Part shown: positions 7,847-15,632 of the stretch, one piece after another
Numbering within the stretch: the stretch's first letter is position 1
How the letters are laid out: the number at the start of each line of letters is the position of its first letter
Source of the DNA: an uncultured SAR86 cluster bacterium
Lineage (GTDB): Bacteria > Pseudomonadota > Gammaproteobacteria > Magnimaribacterales > D2472
Direction: 5' to 3'
Length of the DNA: 64,000 bases
NCBI GenBank assembly: GCA_902599315.1
Contig: CACKEY010000001.1
Location: 547,328-611,327 of the forward strand
The notes under the pieces: generated by a model
What the model was told of the DNA's origin: nothing
The model's database searches: none
The model's input: only the letters and a program-made list of their open reading frames with translations
Translations under genes and position numbers: made by a program

Positions 7847-9501
7847 AATCTGAACACTCCATATTCTTCAGCTCCATCAATTGAAGAATTAGAAACTATA
7901 GATAGGCAAAATCCAATAACACTTCTTGTATCTCTAGGATCAATGATGCCATCATCAGTAACCATGCTGCTTGCAACCAGCGCCTCTGACATCTGATCTG
8001 ACATTTGCTCAACCATCTTTACGATTTCAGCATCTTGTTTTTCATCAAATTTTTCCCCTTTTCTTGCAGCCTGACCTCTTCTAACAATAGACATTACTCC
8101 AGCAATCTGTTTAGAGCCCATAACAGCAATTTTTGCTGCGGGCCAGAGGAATGTGAACCTATTGTTATATGCTCTCCCTGACATAGCGTATGTACCTGCC
8201 CCAAAGGATGCTCCAATAATAATTGTTATATGAGGAACATTAGAGTTTGAGACTGCATTAATAAGTTGAGATCCTTTTTTTATAATGGCTTGCCTCTCGA
8301 AATCCTTGCCAACTAAGAATCCTGTGACATTTTGAAGAAAAATTAATGGTATGTTTCGTTTATTACATAGCTGGATAAAGGTTGCAGCTTTTTCAGCACT
8401 TTCTGGGTAGATAGGACCATTATTTCCTAATATGCCTACTGGATAACCATGAAGCATTGACCACCCACAAATCATGGTCTTGCCATATCGCGGCTTATAC
8501 TCCTCAAACCTTGATCCATCCACAATTCGACCAATCACTTCCTTGATATCTAATGGGCTTTTAAGCTCCTCATCTACCAGTCCTAATAATTCTTCTTGAG
8601 ATAAACTTGGACTATCAGAATCGGGGAGAGGAGAGGGACCTTCTTTTTCCCAGTGTAAGTGTGAGACAACACTCCTACATAATCTCAAGGCATCCATTTC
8701 ATCTTCAGCTAAATAATCTGAAAGGCCTGAAACTTCGGAATGCATTTTTGCGCCCCCTAAGGTCTCATCATCTGACACTTCACCAGTCGCCATTTTGACT
8801 AAAGGTGGCCCTGCAAGGAATACTTTGGCTTGATCTTTAACAAAGATATTGTAATCAGACATGCCTGGTTGATAAGCACCACCTGCAGTTGATGAGCCGA
8901 AAACAATTGATATTACCGGGATACGCATTTTAGAAAGCTCTGTTAGATCATAAAAATATCTTCCAGATGCTGCAAAATGAGTATGACCAATGGTGGGTGC
9001 AATTGGAGGCTGATCTCCTTTCTTGCCGGTGCCCATTCGAAGATCTCCTCCTGCAGATTCAACAAAATTAATATACGGAAGACGGTTGTCTCTAGCGATT
9101 TCCATTGCCCTGTTCCATTTTTCTCCAACATAAACCGTCATAGCACCAGCTAAAACTGAGGGATCGTTAGCAAATATTACACATTCAGTACCAGCAACAA
9201 TTCCAATTCCAGCCAAACATCCGCCTCCCACAGTAAAGTCTGTTCCATAGGCTGCAAATGGAGCAATTTCGAGGAAGGGTGTATCAGGATCAAGTAAATT
9301 AAAGACTCTTTCCCTTACAGGCATTTTGCCTCGCTTTGCTAATCTTTCATGATGATAGGCACCGCCTCCCAATTCAGCCTTATCTAAAAGCTCATCAAGA
9401 AAATTTATTTTCTTTAACATCACATTTTTGTTATGAATAAATTCATCAGAATTGATGTCAATATTTGTTTTAATTTCGGGAGCTATGTTTTTTCTAAGCA
9501 T
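7843..9501 (-). CDS. Acyl-CoA carboxylase beta subunit (carboxyltransferase)
   Basis: A 552-aa carboxyltransferase beta subunit (AtuC/LiuB/PccB family), transferring CO2 from biotin to an acyl-CoA. Both crotonase-like halves are present: the N-half with 'MPVRERVFNLLDPDTPFLE' and 'GSSTAGGAYQPGMSDY', and the C-half with 'LQNVTGFLVGKDFE', 'IIGASFGAGTYAMSGRAY' and 'WPAAKIAVMGSKQIAGV'. The length fits methylcrotonyl/geranyl-CoA carboxylases (about 535-540 aa) with a small N-terminal extension, so Met28 is a possible alternative start. It is the first gene of the minus-strand operon; no strong ribosome-binding site precedes 9501. Pairing with the alpha subunit is sure; geranyl-CoA as substrate is an inference from AtuA. 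Confidence 0.92.
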   Translation of the reverse strand: MLRKNIAPEIKTNIDINSDEFIHNKNVMLKKINFLDELLDKAELGGGAYHHERLAKRGKMPVRERVFNLLDPDTPFLEIAPFAAYGTDFTVGGGCLAGIGIVAGTECVIFANDPSVLAGAMTVYVGEKWNRAMEIARDNRLPYINFVESAGGDLRMGTGKKGDQPPIAPTIGHTHFAASGRYFYDLTELSKMRIPVISIVFGSSTAGGAYQPGMSDYNIFVKDQAKVFLAGPPLVKMATGEVSDDETLGGAKMHSEVSGLSDYLAEDEMDALRLCRSVVSHLHWEKEGPSPLPDSDSPSLSQEELLGLVDEELKSPLDIKEVIGRIVDGSRFEEYKPRYGKTMICGWSMLHGYPVGILGNNGPIYPESAEKAATFIQLCNKRNIPLIFLQNVTGFLVGKDFERQAIIKKGSQLINAVSNSNVPHITIIIGASFGAGTYAMSGRAYNNRFTFLWPAAKIAVMGSKQIAGVMSIVRRGQAARKGEKFDEKQDAEIVKMVEQMSDQMSEALVASSMVTDDGIIDPRDTRSVIGFCLSIVSNSSIDGAEEYGVFRL

Positions 9502-9521
9502 TTCTATTTAATAAAATTGAG

Positions 9522-9549
9522 TGGTAATATAATATACAAATAATTACCA
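9522..9549. promoter_or_regulatory. Candidate operator: 7-bp inverted repeat with 14-bp spacer
   Basis: TGGTAAT (9522-9528) and its exact complement ATTACCA (9543-9549) flank a 14-bp AT-rich spacer, putting half-site centres 21 bp apart, two helical turns. The element lies in the 97-bp divergent region between the carboxylase operon (start 9501) and the GST gene (start 9599). It also contains a TATAAT (9528-9533). This is a plausible site for the TetR regulator encoded in the operon. The repeat is seen directly; regulator binding is inferred. Confidence 0.5.
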
Positions 9550-9572
9550 TTTTTAAATTAATTTTTTAAAAT

Positions 9573-9578
9573 TATAAT
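9573..9578 (+). promoter_or_regulatory. -10 element of the GST gene
   Basis: A consensus TATAAT lies 20 bases before the GST start codon, followed by a GAGGG ribosome-binding site at 9587-9591. This contrasts with the leaderless-looking starts elsewhere in the window. No good -35 was recognised. Confidence 0.4.
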
Positions 9579-9598
9579 TTTTTTTTGAGGGCAAAATA

Positions 9599-10222
9599 AT
9601 GGGTATAAAGATTTATAGTTGCAATGATTCTAGAGGCGTAAGGCCGATATGGACTGCAGAGGAAATGGGACTAAGTTATGAGACTGAAATGATGCCATTC
9701 CCCCCAAGGTTTTTGCACAAGGAATACATGAATTTAAATATTCTTGGTACTATCCCATACCTGATTGATGGTGATGTAGAAATGACTGAATCGGTTGCCA
9801 TGTGCCAATATTTAGTGGAAAAATATGGACCCACAGATTTGCGTGTAAACAGTGATGAAGCTGACTATCATCATTATTTAAATTGGCTTGCTCACTCTGA
9901 TGCAACTTTGACGTTTCCTCAAACTGTAGTTCTCAGATATACCCTTCAAGAGATAGGTATTGCTGATAAGGCAGCAGAAGGTTATCGAAGATGGTTTGTT
10001 GCTAGATTAAAGTTGCTTGAGCAAACATTAGAATCAAGAGAATACTTGTGTTCAAACAGATTTACTATTGCAGATATATGTGTGAGTTATGCATTACATT
10101 TAGCTAAGTCACTTCAAATTGAGGAGGCATTTAAGCCTAATATTAAACGTTGGACTGATATGCTTTTTGATAGAGACGGATTTAAAAGAGCTGTATCTAT
10201 TCGTTATAAGGAACCTGAGTAA
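9599..10222 (+). CDS. Glutathione S-transferase family protein
   Basis: A 207-aa cytosolic GST. The N-terminal thioredoxin-like domain holds 'YSCNDSRGVRPIWTAEEMG' (6-24) and the cis-Pro/gamma-Glu loop 'GTIPYLIDGDVEMTESVAM' (50-68). The C-terminal all-helical domain contains the family N-capping pattern 'FTIADICVSY'. GSTs conjugate glutathione to electrophiles or act as isomerases and dehalogenases; the substrate here is unknown. It is transcribed divergently from the terpenoid-like operon across a shared promoter region and abuts the convergent nitronate monooxygenase gene with no gap. It may detoxify reactive intermediates of that pathway, which is inference only. Confidence 0.88.
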   Translation: MGIKIYSCNDSRGVRPIWTAEEMGLSYETEMMPFPPRFLHKEYMNLNILGTIPYLIDGDVEMTESVAMCQYLVEKYGPTDLRVNSDEADYHHYLNWLAHSDATLTFPQTVVLRYTLQEIGIADKAAEGYRRWFVARLKLLEQTLESREYLCSNRFTIADICVSYALHLAKSLQIEEAFKPNIKRWTDMLFDRDGFKRAVSIRYKEPE

Positions 10223-11362
10223 TTAATTACCCACAAAATTAGCTAATCTTTCATAGGCTTCAATAAAGTCCTCTTTAAATTCTTGCACAACATCGCTTGC
10301 TGAAATTGTTTGATTCATCAATCCTACACCTTGACCCACCCAATAAGTAGAAAGCTCTTTAGCACCCTCATGCCCACCTTCTGCTAATTTATTGACTTTT
10401 GTTAAAGCTGGCTCAGCTACCATGGGTTGGAGAGGCAATGGAAGTGGCTTAGGAGCTCCGTCTGCTTCCCATGCCTTTGTCCATTCAGATACAAGTTGTC
10501 TTGAGTGCTTGCCTGTTCTGCTTCTTGATCTAGTTGTTTGACTTGAGGTTGCAGCTACCATCTTTTCTTTAATTACTGGGGGGACTTCAGATTCAGCAGT
10601 TGTAAGCCAGACAGAACCGCACCAAGCGCCTGATGCTCCCATGCTCATTGCAGCTGCCATTTGTCTTCCTGTCGCGATTCCTCCTGCGGCAAGAATCGGA
10701 ACATCTCCGAAGGGCTGAATAGCTTTATGAACTTCAGGGATCAAGACCATGGTTGAAACGCTGCCACAATGGCCACCAGCTTCTGTGCCTGAAACAACTA
10801 AAATATCTACACCTGCTTTTACCTGATTGATTGCGTGTTGTGCTGTGCCTAGAAGAGCAGCAACCTTTACATCATTTTCTTTTCCCATCTGCACCATCCA
10901 GTCAGGTGGAACACCTAATGCATTTGCAATTATTTTAATTGGATGACCGAATGCAACATCAAGTAAAGCTTTTGCACCATCTGCCTTAGTATTTTCAGCC
11001 ATGTAGGTTGCAGCTGGCTTAATCGTTCTTAATTCATCAGCTTCAATGTCATGCTGCTCTAAAATATCTGCCCTGAAATCTGCATACTCTTGAGGTATCA
11101 TTGAAGTTAATTTCTCAGCGTCAAATTTTTGATCTTGATCTGCCATTTTATTGGGTATTAATACATCCACACCGTAGGGAAGCCCATCGATATGATCATC
11201 AATCCACTTCAGTTCTTCCTCTAGTTGCTCAGGAGTCATTCCAACTGCCCCTAAAACACCACATCCTCCTGCTTTTGATACTGCTACGACCACATCTCTA
11301 CAATGTGTAAATGCAACAAGGGGGAATTCAATATTAAGAAGTTCGCAAATTTTTGAGTTCAT
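10223..11362 (-). CDS. Nitronate monooxygenase family flavoprotein (NAD(P)H-dependent flavin oxidoreductase)
   Basis: A 379-aa TIM-barrel flavoprotein of the 2-nitropropane dioxygenase/nitronate monooxygenase superfamily. 'NIEFPLVAF' near the N-terminus, 'KVAALLGTAQHAINQVKAG', 'VSGTEAGGHCGSVSTMVL' (His in the position of the catalytic base of nitronate monooxygenase) and 'ILAAGGIATGRQMAAAMSMG' (FMN phosphate site) are all present. The C-terminus differs from class I enzymes, so an enoyl reductase or NADH:quinone reductase role is possible. It is a single gene between convergent GST and the divergent LLM oxidoreductase gene. Family is sure; physiological substrate unknown. Confidence 0.85.
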   Translation of the reverse strand: MNSKICELLNIEFPLVAFTHCRDVVVAVSKAGGCGVLGAVGMTPEQLEEELKWIDDHIDGLPYGVDVLIPNKMADQDQKFDAEKLTSMIPQEYADFRADILEQHDIEADELRTIKPAATYMAENTKADGAKALLDVAFGHPIKIIANALGVPPDWMVQMGKENDVKVAALLGTAQHAINQVKAGVDILVVSGTEAGGHCGSVSTMVLIPEVHKAIQPFGDVPILAAGGIATGRQMAAAMSMGASGAWCGSVWLTTAESEVPPVIKEKMVAATSSQTTRSRSRTGKHSRQLVSEWTKAWEADGAPKPLPLPLQPMVAEPALTKVNKLAEGGHEGAKELSTYWVGQGVGLMNQTISASDVVQEFKEDFIEAYERLANFVGN

Positions 11363-11469
11363 TATTTTTCCTTATAGGCCAAAAAGCTAATTTTTATATT
11401 ACCACTTGGGATACACAAAATGGAATACATCCATCATAATCATGCATTATCAAGTAAACATAATTAAAT

Positions 11470-12486
11470 ATGAAAAAAATTAAGGTCGACTGTTCTATGA
11501 TTACTCGAGACCCTGCCGAGGCTTCAGAGGCCAGTAAAAATCTTGAGAATCTTGGTTATGATGGAGCATACACATTTGAGGGGCCGCATGAGCCATTCCT
11601 TCCTCTTGCAGCAGCCGCTTTAGCAACAGAAAAATTAGAACTTTCAACTTCAATTGCTGTAGCATTTTCTAGAAATCCCATGACTTTGGCTAATATAGGA
11701 TATGATTTGCAATTGATGTCCAAAGGGAGGTTCACTCTTGGTTTGGGCTCTCAAATAAAACCTCACATTGAGAAGAGATACTCCATGTCTTGGTCTGCAC
11801 CTGCAAAACGCATGAAAGAGATGGTTGGTGCCATCAAGGCTATATGGGGATGCTGGCACGAAGGGAGAGATCTAGATTTCAGAGGTGAATTTTATAAGCA
11901 TACATTAATGACCCCTTTTTTTAATCCAGGGGAGAACCCTTTTGGCATTCCAAAAATATATGTTGCAGGCGTGGGTCCATTGATGACTCAAGCTGCAGCT
12001 GAATCCGGCGATGGGTTTATCGTTCATCCTTTTCATACAACTAAGTTTTTAGAAAATATAACCTTACCATCCGTTAAAAAAGGTCTTGAATTATCTAAAA
12101 CTCAAGAATTTGATTTTTCAGTGGGTGTTATGGTTGCGACTGGGATAAACGACGAAGAAATTGCTAAAGCAAGAGATGCTTGTAAGGCACAAATTGGGTT
12201 TTATGGTTCTACTCCAGCCTATAAAGTAGTTTTAGAGCAACATGGTTGGGAAAGTATTCAGCCAGAGCTTAACAGCCTGACAAAGAAAGGATTATGGCAA
12301 GAAATTCCAAATCTTATTTCAGATGAAGTTTTAGAAAGCATAGCTGTAACTGGAACGCCAGATGAAGTTTCAAATATTATTTTTGATAGATATGGCTCTA
12401 TTGCTTCAAGAATAGCTCCTTCAATATTCTCAGGGGATCCCGAGGTAACCAAAGCATTAATTACCTCACTAAAAGAAAAATTATGA
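11470..12486 (+). CDS. LLM-class flavin-dependent oxidoreductase (TIGR03617-like)
   Basis: A 338-aa bacterial-luciferase-like TIM-barrel protein. 'ATEKLELSTSIAVAFSRNPM', 'LMSKGRFTLGLGSQ' and 'IPKIYVAGVGPLMTQAAAE' are characteristic of the subgroup annotated as F420-dependent LLM oxidoreductases (TIGR03617). Coenzyme F420 is rare in gammaproteobacteria, so FMN use is at least as likely. It begins an operon with nagZ (4-base overlap) and an rraA-like gene, with no evident functional link. Family placement is good; cofactor and substrate are unknown. Confidence 0.82.
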   Translation: MKKIKVDCSMITRDPAEASEASKNLENLGYDGAYTFEGPHEPFLPLAAAALATEKLELSTSIAVAFSRNPMTLANIGYDLQLMSKGRFTLGLGSQIKPHIEKRYSMSWSAPAKRMKEMVGAIKAIWGCWHEGRDLDFRGEFYKHTLMTPFFNPGENPFGIPKIYVAGVGPLMTQAAAESGDGFIVHPFHTTKFLENITLPSVKKGLELSKTQEFDFSVGVMVATGINDEEIAKARDACKAQIGFYGSTPAYKVVLEQHGWESIQPELNSLTKKGLWQEIPNLISDEVLESIAVTGTPDEVSNIIFDRYGSIASRIAPSIFSGDPEVTKALITSLKEKL

Positions 12487-13514
12487 GCAAATCTTTTCTT
12501 GGGAGGCTAATGTTAGATCTGGATGGAACCTCCCTTACTCAAGAAGAAAATAAAATATTGCTTAATCCACATGTAGGTGGCGTGATTTTATTTGCAAGAA
12601 ATATCTCTTCAAGAGATCAAGTTCAAGAGTTATGTGGAGCAATAAGAAATATAAATCCCAAGCTTCTTATTGCAGTTGATCAAGAGGGGGGAAGAGTTCA
12701 GCGTTTAAAAGAAGGCTATACAATTTTGCCTACTATGCAAAAACTAGCTGCATTTTTAAAATTAGAAAGTGATAAAAACTTTTCCTTTGCAACCGATTTA
12801 GGTTGGCTAATGGCCTCCGAGGTGATTGCATCAGGATTAGACATAAGTTTTGCACCTGTGTTAGATCTAGATGATTCAAGAAGTTCTGTTATTGGCGATA
12901 GATCAATAGGCGATAATCCAGAGAAGGTTATTGCTATTGCAAGCGCCTTTATTAAAGGTATGAATCAAGCGGGAATGCAGGCTACTGGCAAGCACTTCCC
13001 AGGACATGGCGGTATCTTTGCTGATAGCCATCTAACTTTTTCTCAAGATACTAGATCTTTATTAGAACTAGAGAACCATGACTTGCGTCCCTTTGATGCT
13101 TTAAAGCTTAAACTTGGTGGGATAATGACGGCTCACATATCTTTTTCAAGTATTGATAAAGAGATAGCAACTTTTTCAAAATTTTGGCTGCAAGATGTTT
13201 TAAGAAATAAAATTGAATTTACTGGAACAATCTTTAGTGATGACCTCACAATGAAGGGCTCAGATTATGTGGGAGGTATTGAAGCCAAAGTGAGTAAAGC
13301 ATTAGAGAGTGGTTGTAACATGGTTTTGGTATGCAATGACAGACCTGCAGCTTTAAAAGCAATCAATTATTTAGAGAAAGAAAAATTTTCTCAGTCAGAA
13401 AAAGTAACTAAATTAAAAGCTTCAGGATCGATTGCTTGGGCAGACTTGGAAAATGATGCAAGGAGAATAGATATAATAGATAAATTAAACACAATAGAAA
13501 AATTAAAGTTATGA
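12483..13514 (+). CDS. nagZ: Beta-N-acetylhexosaminidase NagZ
   Basis: Cytoplasmic glycoside hydrolase family 3 enzyme that removes GlcNAc from anhydro-muropeptides during peptidoglycan recycling. The 343-aa length matches the single-domain gammaproteobacterial enzyme. Visible motifs are 'DQEGGRVQR' (66-74), the substrate-binding 'KHFPGHG' (170-176), the Asp181/His183 pair in 'FADSHLTF' (acid/base dyad) and 'FSDDLTM' (251-257) with the nucleophile Asp. Translationally coupled by 4-base overlaps to the LLM gene upstream and rraA downstream. High confidence. Confidence 0.95.
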   Translation: MSKSFLGRLMLDLDGTSLTQEENKILLNPHVGGVILFARNISSRDQVQELCGAIRNINPKLLIAVDQEGGRVQRLKEGYTILPTMQKLAAFLKLESDKNFSFATDLGWLMASEVIASGLDISFAPVLDLDDSRSSVIGDRSIGDNPEKVIAIASAFIKGMNQAGMQATGKHFPGHGGIFADSHLTFSQDTRSLLELENHDLRPFDALKLKLGGIMTAHISFSSIDKEIATFSKFWLQDVLRNKIEFTGTIFSDDLTMKGSDYVGGIEAKVSKALESGCNMVLVCNDRPAALKAINYLEKEKFSQSEKVTKLKASGSIAWADLENDARRIDIIDKLNTIEKLKL

Positions 13515-13990
13515 CCTCTTTGCCAGATCTGTCTGATCAACATTCCAAGCAGATTCAAATTGGCAAACTTCCATTGCAATCATTTGGGAGCAGGCATTCA
13601 ATTTCAGGAGAGATATATACAGTTTCTTGCTCAGATGATAACTCTGTTGTGAAAGAAATTCTCTCTCGGAAAGGAAAAAATAAAGTTTTGGTTATAGATG
13701 CTTCTGGTGTAAGTCATGCCTCAATGATTGGAGGCCAAATTGCAGAATCTGCAGTAATAAATAATTGGGCTGGCATTGTTGTTAATGGGTACGTTAGAGA
13801 CGTTGAGGAGCTGATTAATCTTCCTATAGGTATCTTTGCTAAAGGAGTGGTTGCCCAAAAAACAAATAAAAAAAACCATGGTTTTGAAGATGTATTAATT
13901 TCATTTGGAAGTGTTGTTATGATTTCCGGGAAATGGATTTACATTGATCAAAACGGATGGTTGATCGCTGATAATAATCTAGAATTTTAA
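13511..13990 (+). CDS. RraA-family protein
   Basis: A 159-aa member of the RraA/HMG-aldolase family. The family is represented by E. coli RraA, which binds and inhibits RNase E, and by 4-hydroxy-4-methyl-2-oxoglutarate aldolases. 'VLVIDASG', 'MIGGQIAESAVINNWAGIVV' and 'NGYVRDVEEL' are the conserved core; the R-D of 'VRD' is the metal/substrate pair used by the aldolases. The length matches RraA proper. The gene overlaps nagZ by 4 bases and the convergent acyltransferase gene by 12 bases. Which of the two functions applies cannot be told from motifs alone. Confidence 0.85.
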   Translation: MTSLPDLSDQHSKQIQIGKLPLQSFGSRHSISGEIYTVSCSDDNSVVKEILSRKGKNKVLVIDASGVSHASMIGGQIAESAVINNWAGIVVNGYVRDVEELINLPIGIFAKGVVAQKTNKKNHGFEDVLISFGSVVMISGKWIYIDQNGWLIADNNLEF

Positions 13991-14860
13991 ATTTTTAATC
14001 GTTTGTTGCTTTTCTAACCAGATTGCATCTACGAATGTTTGGAAGCTTTTTCTGTAATCATCTTCATCCTCGAAAGATCTATTTTTAAGATTTTCTGGCA
14101 AAGCATACGTTTTTGCAACTACTTTTGCTTCACTTAAGTCGCCACAAAGGAAGTCCCATGTCGATCTTTTTTCAGATGAATAGACCACCGTAAAATCAAT
14201 TAAAGTATTTACTTGAGGCATTCCAGATAATGCAATGGCAAGAGCTCCTATTTTTGGCTTTAATAAATTAGAGTAAGGGGACTTCTGCACAGCATGTTTT
14301 TTAAAGGAAAATCTAGTACCCTCTGCAAAGCTAAATGCTGTAGCAGGATTTCTAGAGAATCTTTTTGCAGCTTTTTTTGCGTTCTCATAATCAACTTTTT
14401 TTAATTCTGGATTCGCTTGAATTTGAGCTCTAGAATGCCTATTTAAAAATGGCATATCTATTGTCTTATGCACTAAATAAATAATTGGTATCCACTGTAA
14501 TTCTTTTTTCATAAAGAACTTTATGAGGGGGATTTTCTTATGACCAGCAATCAATAAAACAAATATGTCAGCCCATGACTGATGGTTGCTCATAGCAATG
14601 TACCAAGTTTCAGTATTTACATCCTCAGGTATTTGAATGTCCCACTCAAGCTGATGCAGTATTTTTAATGCTGTTCTTATATTAGCGACAGCTGTATTAC
14701 CCATCTTATTTGAAATTGAGCCTAAATAAATCTTCAAATTCTGATTAGGAATAATTCTAGGAGTATTTGCAATTGAAAGTGGTATTAACCAAAAACTGAG
14801 AATAATTAAAATTGCAAAAAAGGTAAGAATGCCAACAAAAAATCTTCTTACTTCATCCAT
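13979..14860 (-). CDS. Lysophospholipid acyltransferase (PlsC-like)
   Basis: A 293-aa membrane-bound 1-acylglycerol-3-phosphate acyltransferase-family protein of the YihG/LCLAT-like branch. A transmembrane segment spans about 9-29. The catalytic motif 'NHQSWAD' (92-98, HX4D) and the substrate-binding 'FAEGTRF' (178-184) are intact. It transfers an acyl chain to a lysophospholipid during membrane lipid synthesis or remodelling. It is the last gene of a minus-strand unit after two acyl-CoA dehydrogenase genes and mazG, overlapping mazG by 8 bases. Function class is sure, acyl specificity is not. Confidence 0.9.
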   Translation of the reverse strand: MDEVRRFFVGILTFFAILIILSFWLIPLSIANTPRIIPNQNLKIYLGSISNKMGNTAVANIRTALKILHQLEWDIQIPEDVNTETWYIAMSNHQSWADIFVLLIAGHKKIPLIKFFMKKELQWIPIIYLVHKTIDMPFLNRHSRAQIQANPELKKVDYENAKKAAKRFSRNPATAFSFAEGTRFSFKKHAVQKSPYSNLLKPKIGALAIALSGMPQVNTLIDFTVVYSSEKRSTWDFLCGDLSEAKVVAKTYALPENLKNRSFEDEDDYRKSFQTFVDAIWLEKQQTIKNLKF

Positions 14861-15632
14861 ACGACTTTATTTTAACCCAGAACTGTTCTAGCTCCTCAGC
14901 CGAAAGATTTTCTAATTTCTTTTTTTCTTTGGCAATCTCTTCTTCCATAAGTCTAAAGCGCTTTATAAATTTATGGTTTGCTTGATTGATAGCCTCGCTT
15001 GCATCTATTTCTAAGTGTCTAGACAAATTGACTATAGAAAACAGTAAATCTCCTAATTCTTCTTGAGTGTTTTGTTTATTGTTTTGTTGAATCTCAGATT
15101 TAAGCTCTTTTAGCTCTTCTTCAACTTTTTCAATAACCTCAATGCTTTCTTTCCAATCAAAACCTTTTTTAGCAGCTTTTTTTTGTATTTTTTTTGCTTT
15201 TAAAAGAGGAGGCAATGATGTAGGTATGTCAGCAAAGGTCCAGCTTGCATCCATATTGCTTTTTTCTTGTGCTTTTATTTGATCCCATATTTGGGTTTGC
15301 TCTTCAGCTGAAATAGGCTTTGAGGCTTCATCAAAGACATGAGGATGTCTTCTGATCAGTTTCTTATTTAAAGTGTCGACTATCTCATCAAAGTTAAATA
15401 ACTTTAACTCGTCAGCTATTTCTGCTTGAAATACAACTTGAAGCAGAACATCGCCAAGCTCTTCTTTTAGATTTTCATAATCATTTCTGGCAATGGCGTC
15501 TGAAACCTCATAAGCTTCTTCAACAACACAAGGAGAAAGTGATTCAAAAGTTTGTTCGATATCCCATGGACATCCATTATCCTTATCTCGAAGCATTCGC
15601 ATTGTCTCGAGTAAGGTTTTAATTGAAGACAT
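14853..15632 (-). CDS. mazG: Nucleoside triphosphate pyrophosphohydrolase MazG
   Basis: Hydrolyses (d)NTPs to NMP and pyrophosphate, a house-cleaning activity. The 259-aa length and duplicated all-alpha MazG domains fit the E. coli type. 'GCPWDIEQTFESLSPCVVEE' leads into the first EExxE metal site and 'EELGDVLLQVVFQAEIA' supplies the second acidic motif; the pattern recurs in 'EELGDLLFSIVNLSRHLEID'. 'RRHPHVF' is also a family signature. Its start ATG shares a base with the TAA of the upstream acyl-CoA dehydrogenase gene, so it is probably translated from that operon. Confidence 0.94.
   Translation of the reverse strand: MSSIKTLLETMRMLRDKDNGCPWDIEQTFESLSPCVVEEAYEVSDAIARNDYENLKEELGDVLLQVVFQAEIADELKLFNFDEIVDTLNKKLIRRHPHVFDEASKPISAEEQTQIWDQIKAQEKSNMDASWTFADIPTSLPPLLKAKKIQKKAAKKGFDWKESIEVIEKVEEELKELKSEIQQNNKQNTQEELGDLLFSIVNLSRHLEIDASEAINQANHKFIKRFRLMEEEIAKEKKKLENLSAEELEQFWVKIKSYG

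Noticed and set aside
10222..10223. A frameshifted or fused GST/nitronate monooxygenase locus
   Set aside because: The genes are convergent, each has complete ends, and abutting stops are the rule in this window.
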